Source: Bacteroidales bacterium (GTDB lineage Bacteria > Bacteroidota > Bacteroidia > Bacteroidales > UBA932). From it: a stretch of 8,953 nucleotides of DNA. The stretch is from assembly GCA_009784635.1 (NCBI GenBank), contig WRBG01000073.1:1-8953 (forward strand), given 5' to 3'. Below are positions 5,649 through 8,953 of this stretch, piece by piece; the first letter of the stretch is position 1, and each line of letters starts with the position of its first letter. The translations under genes and the position numbers were made by a program. The notes beneath the pieces were generated by a model. That model made no database searches. It had not been told where the DNA came from and saw only the letters and a program-made list of their open reading frames with translations.

Positions 5649-8600
5649 ATGACGATAAAAAATGATATAGCATTGAATCCCGACTATTTGTTTGAAGTGA
5701 GCTGGGAGGTTTGTAATAAAATAGGAGGCATCCATACCGTTATAGCCACCAAGGCGCTAAATATGGCTAAGGCTTTGGAACATAGACATGTTCTGATTGG
5801 TCCCGATGTGTGGAAGGACGAGGGGCAGAATCCGGAGTTTACCGAAGACCCCCGACTGCTGCGTTCATGGAGGGCAAAAGCGGCCCAAGAGGGTTTGCGC
5901 ATCCGGGTGGGTCGCTGGAACGTGTCGGGCCATCCGATTGCGGTTTTGGTTGACTTTTCTTCCTTGATTGTCAAAAAAGACGAGATATTTGCAAAGTTTT
6001 GGGAACAACACCGGTTAGACTCCATTAGCGGCCAGTGGGATTATGTAGAACCGGCCTTGTTTGGTTATGCTACCGGCAAGGTGATTGAAAGTTTTGTGCG
6101 TTTTAACTTGGCTTCCCACCAAAAAGTGGTTGCCCAGTTCCATGAGTGGATGACCGGAACCGGCCTTTTGTATTTAAAATCCACCGACTTACCTATTGGC
6201 TGCGTCTTTACCACCCATGCTACGGTATTGGGCAGGTGCATTGCCGGCAACCACCTGCCGCTTTACGACTCGATGACCCGCTATAATCCCGACGAAAAAG
6301 CAAGGGAATACAACGTAATGTCTAAGCACTCTTTGGAAAAGGTGTCGGCTCAAGCGGCGGATGCCTTTACTACGGTGAGCGAGGTAACGGCCAAAGAATG
6401 TGCCTATTTCTTGGGAAAGGAAGTTGATGTGATTACGCCCAATGGCTTTGAAAACAGCTTTACCCCCTCGCCGCAGGAATTGCCGGCCAAAAGAGCGGCA
6501 GGACGCAATGCGTTGATGAAATTGGCGGCCGACATGTTAGGCTATCCCGTAGACGAAGACGCTTTTATAGTGGGCATAAGCGGGAGGTACGAGTTCACAA
6601 ACAAAGGCATAGATGTGTTTATAGATGCCTTGGGCAAGCTCAACCGGCAAGAAGGCGGAGGTCGTCCGATTTTAGCCTTTGTGATGATTCCCGCCGGAAT
6701 CACCGGACCGGATAAAGCGCTTCAGCAGAGGATACAGCAAGCCTGTGTGTTGGCGGCCGGCCCCCATTTTACTACCCATGAACTCTCCGAAAAAGAATAT
6801 GACCCCGTACTGCGGCGTTTGGGGGAACAGCGCCTTACCAATAAAGAACAAGACCGGGTGAAGGTATTTTTTATTCCCTCTTACCTAAATGGGAATGACG
6901 GCATAGTCAATATGAGTTATTACGATTTGTTGGTCGGATTAGATTTGTCGGTATTCCCGTCATACTACGAACCTTGGGGCTATACCCCTTTGGAGAGCCT
7001 TGCTTTTAGCGTCCCTACCGTAACCACTTCTTTGGCCGGTTTTGGCTTGTGGGTGGCTTCCCATTATGCCAAACCCCATCCGGGCATCGGCATCATTGAG
7101 CGGAACGACTTCAATGATGACTATGTAGTAGAAGCTATTGTGCGGGAAGTGGAATCCTTGTTGCTGTTGCCGGCAGGAGGGGAGGAAGAAATTAGGAAAA
7201 ATGCCAAGGATGTCTCTACGATTGCACTTTGGGATAATCAGATAAAATATTACAAACAGGCATACGCTTTTGCCTTGGAAAAAATTATGGCCGATATCGG
7301 CAGTTTTCCCGCACAAAAGGACGAGAGCGAGCATTTGGTGCATAAAGAGGTGATGGTCAGCTCTCCTCAATGGTCGCGCATCATGATTCAAAAGCAATTA
7401 TCCAACCGTTTGGCAGGATTGGATACGCTTTCTAAAAACCTGTGGTGGTGTTGGAATCAAGAAGCTAAAGAGCTGTTTGAAAGCATAGACCCCTTGTTGT
7501 GGAAAAAAACCGAGGGCAACCCCATTCAATTGTTGGATAGAATCCCCCTCAAACGGTATCAAGAATTGGAGAAGAACGAGGATTTTGTACAACGATTAGA
7601 CAGTGTGATGCAGCGTTTTGATGCCTATATGAGCGCCAAGTCCGACTTACAAGGCCCTAGGATTGCCTATTTTAGCATGGAATACGGTCTGGACGCCTCG
7701 CTCAAGATTTATTCGGGGGGCTTGGGCATCTTAGCCGGAGACTACCTCAAAGAATCCAGCGATAAAGGCGTGCGTATTACCGGAGTAGGACTGTTGTACC
7801 GCTATGGCTATTTTACCCAAAAACTGTCGGCGCAGGGGAATCAAGTGGCTGAATACGAGGCTCAAGACTTTTTAAAGATTCCGGTCTCCCCGCTGCGCGA
7901 CCATCAAGACAAGTGGATAACCATCAGTTTGGCCTTTCCCGGACGTACCGTGTATGCCCGCCTGTGGAAGGTAGAGGTGGGGCGTACCGAATTGATTCTC
8001 TTAGACACTGACTTTGAGGATAATCTACAGGAAGACAGGGAAATCACTTATCATTTGTACGGAGGAAGCTGGGAAAACCGGCTCAAGCAGGAACTGCTGC
8101 TGGGGATTGGAGGCATTAGGGCGCTCCGTCTGTTAGGCATAGATTTTGACGTGTATCACTGTAACGAAGGACATGCTGCCTTTATTGGTTTGGAGCGTAT
8201 TAGGGAATACGTGATGGAACGGGGACTTCGTTTTGACGAAGCGATGGAGGTGGTGCGCGCTTCTTCCCTTTTTACCACCCATACGCCCGTGCCCGCCGGA
8301 CACGACGCCTTTTCCGAAGACATGCTGCGCACCTACATTGCCCATTATCCCGACCGGATGAAAACCACTTGGGAGACCTTGATGGGCTTGGGAAAAATAG
8401 ACATCCATAATCCGGGCGAAAAATTTTCCATGAGTTTTTTGGCGGCCAATCTTTCCCTTTATGCAAACGGAGTGAGCTGGTTACACGGAAAGGTGAGTCG
8501 AGAAATTCTTGCCCCCCTTTGGCCGGGGTATTTGCCCGAAGAGCTGCATGTAAGTCATGTTACCAACGGCGTACATTATCCCACGTGGACGGCAGACGAG

Positions 8601-8953
8601 TGGAAGGCCGTGTACAGTCAGTCTTGTTTTGAAGATATTTACCAAGTAGAAGACGGCATAGTTTGGGATGTGCGCCATAAGTTGAGGGCCAAGTTGATTG
8701 CTGCCATTAAGGAACGTATGTCCGGACAAAACGCCCCCGCCCACTATTCTCCCCGTGATATAGTCGTCATTCGCGAAACCCTTAGGGACGACATCTTGAC
8801 CATTGGCTTTGCCCGCAGGTTTGCCACCTACAAACGGGCGCATCTGCTTTTCAAAAATATAGACCGTCTGAGCCAAATCATCAATAACCCCAAACAACCG
8901 GTGCAATTCCTTTTTGCCGGCAAAGCCCATCCCGCCGACAAGGCCGGACAGGA
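5649..8953 (+). CDS. Fused GT3 glycogen synthase and GT35 alpha-glucan phosphorylase (3' end outside window)
   Basis: One open frame of 1101 complete codons runs off the window. Residues about 10-545 are a GT3 (eukaryotic-type) glycogen synthase: EVSWEVCNKIGGIHTVIATK at the N terminus, TTHATVLGR (R196), GRYEFTNKG (R313) and SYYEPWGYTPLE, with E441 and E449 matching the two key glutamates of yeast Gsy2 (E509, E517). It would extend alpha-1,4-glucan from a nucleotide sugar, in this family UDP-glucose. After a linker (about 545-580), a GT35 phosphorylase of the bacterial alpha-glucan type begins with its DUF3417-like head (NLWWCWNQEA), then YFSMEYGL (E678 in the motif), SGGLG (689-693), CNEGHAAF (838-845), TTHTPVPAGHDAF, GFARRFATYKRA (1053-1064) and FAGKAHPAD. 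About 300 residues, including the pyridoxal-phosphate lysine, should lie beyond the edge. The junction was read codon by codon (7200-7410) with no stop or shift. ATG 5649 is chosen because it immediately precedes the GT3 N-terminal strand. It is cytoplasmic, with no signal peptide. Confidence 0.93.
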   Translation, partial: MTIKNDIALNPDYLFEVSWEVCNKIGGIHTVIATKALNMAKALEHRHVLIGPDVWKDEGQNPEFTEDPRLLRSWRAKAAQEGLRIRVGRWNVSGHPIAVLVDFSSLIVKKDEIFAKFWEQHRLDSISGQWDYVEPALFGYATGKVIESFVRFNLASHQKVVAQFHEWMTGTGLLYLKSTDLPIGCVFTTHATVLGRCIAGNHLPLYDSMTRYNPDEKAREYNVMSKHSLEKVSAQAADAFTTVSEVTAKECAYFLGKEVDVITPNGFENSFTPSPQELPAKRAAGRNALMKLAADMLGYPVDEDAFIVGISGRYEFTNKGIDVFIDALGKLNRQEGGGRPILAFVMIPAGITGPDKALQQRIQQACVLAAGPHFTTHELSEKEYDPVLRRLGEQRLTNKEQDRVKVFFIPSYLNGNDGIVNMSYYDLLVGLDLSVFPSYYEPWGYTPLESLAFSVPTVTTSLAGFGLWVASHYAKPHPGIGIIERNDFNDDYVVEAIVREVESLLLLPAGGEEEIRKNAKDVSTIALWDNQIKYYKQAYAFALEKIMADIGSFPAQKDESEHLVHKEVMVSSPQWSRIMIQKQLSNRLAGLDTLSKNLWWCWNQEAKELFESIDPLLWKKTEGNPIQLLDRIPLKRYQELEKNEDFVQRLDSVMQRFDAYMSAKSDLQGPRIAYFSMEYGLDASLKIYSGGLGILAGDYLKESSDKGVRITGVGLLYRYGYFTQKLSAQGNQVAEYEAQDFLKIPVSPLRDHQDKWITISLAFPGRTVYARLWKVEVGRTELILLDTDFEDNLQEDREITYHLYGGSWENRLKQELLLGIGGIRALRLLGIDFDVYHCNEGHAAFIGLERIREYVMERGLRFDEAMEVVRASSLFTTHTPVPAGHDAFSEDMLRTYIAHYPDRMKTTWETLMGLGKIDIHNPGEKFSMSFLAANLSLYANGVSWLHGKVSREILAPLWPGYLPEELHVSHVTNGVHYPTWTADEWKAVYSQSCFEDIYQVEDGIVWDVRHKLRAKLIAAIKERMSGQNAPAHYSPRDIVVIRETLRDDILTIGFARRFATYKRAHLLFKNIDRLSQIINNPKQPVQFLFAGKAHPADKAGQ

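Noticed and set aside
5649..7280. GT5 (bacterial GlgA, ADP-glucose) synthase
   Set aside because: The N terminus lacks the KTGGLxD motif of GlgA, while EVSWEVCNKIGGIHTV and YYEPWGYTPLE are GT3 hallmarks.
6960..7397. Minus-strand ORF of 145 codons opposite the GT3/GT35 junction
   Set aside because: It is antisense to a strongly supported coding frame, shows no recognisable family motif, and covers the conserved YEPWGYTPLE region in the other direction.
8481..8930. Minus-strand ORF of 149 codons near the window end
   Set aside because: It lies opposite the GT35 motifs GFARRFATYKRA and FAGKAHPAD; it is a shadow with no independent evidence.
7353..8953. A separate GT35 gene starting at an internal ATG (7353 or 7384)
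   Set aside because: The frame is continuous from 5649 with no stop, and the AGAGG before 7353 is only 3 bases from the ATG, too close for a good ribosome site. Internal initiation cannot be excluded but is not needed.

Overview
The window reads as part of a bacterial storage-glucan and maltose metabolism locus, most likely from the Bacteroidetes (Bacteroidota), probably Bacteroidales-like. The evidence for that assignment is threefold. The glycogen synthase module is of the GT3 (animal/fungal-type) family, which among bacteria is mainly known from this phylum. A GT4 gene is paired with a GH57 gene. The 41-bp gap upstream of the last gene contains a TACTTTTG element matching the Bacteroidetes -7 consensus TAnnTTTG. 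This is inferred from sequence reading; no database search was run.

All six genes lie on the + strand and are tightly packed. Bases 1-734 are the C-terminal part of a GT4 glycosyltransferase whose start lies outside the window. It overlaps by 4 bases (ATGA) with a GH57 alpha-glucan hydrolase-like protein (731-1966). That gene abuts, with no gap, a signal-peptide-bearing metallo-beta-lactamase-fold hydrolase (1967-2773). A terminator-like hairpin covers the end of that gene. Next come beta-phosphoglucomutase (2798-3463, apparent TTG start) and a GH65 phosphorylase, probably maltose phosphorylase (3460-5607), again joined by an ATGA overlap. After a 41-bp gap with a candidate promoter comes a large ORF (5649 to beyond the window end). 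It joins a complete GT3 glycogen synthase module to a GT35 alpha-glucan phosphorylase module; this gene is cut by the window edge.

The genes fit together as glucan turnover. GH65 would split maltose with phosphate into glucose and beta-glucose 1-phosphate, and PgmB converts the latter to glucose 6-phosphate. The GT3 module would build alpha-1,4-glucan from a nucleotide sugar, probably UDP-glucose. The GT35 module would remove glucose from the same polymer as alpha-glucose 1-phosphate. GH57 and GT4 probably act on the same class of alpha-glucan, but their exact reactions are not decided by the sequence. The exported MBL-fold hydrolase is the outlier, with no obvious role in this pathway.

The most notable feature is the single polypeptide carrying both a glycogen-building and a glycogen-degrading enzyme. 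No RNA genes, insertion sequences or CRISPR arrays were seen, and there is no non-coding stretch over 300 bases.
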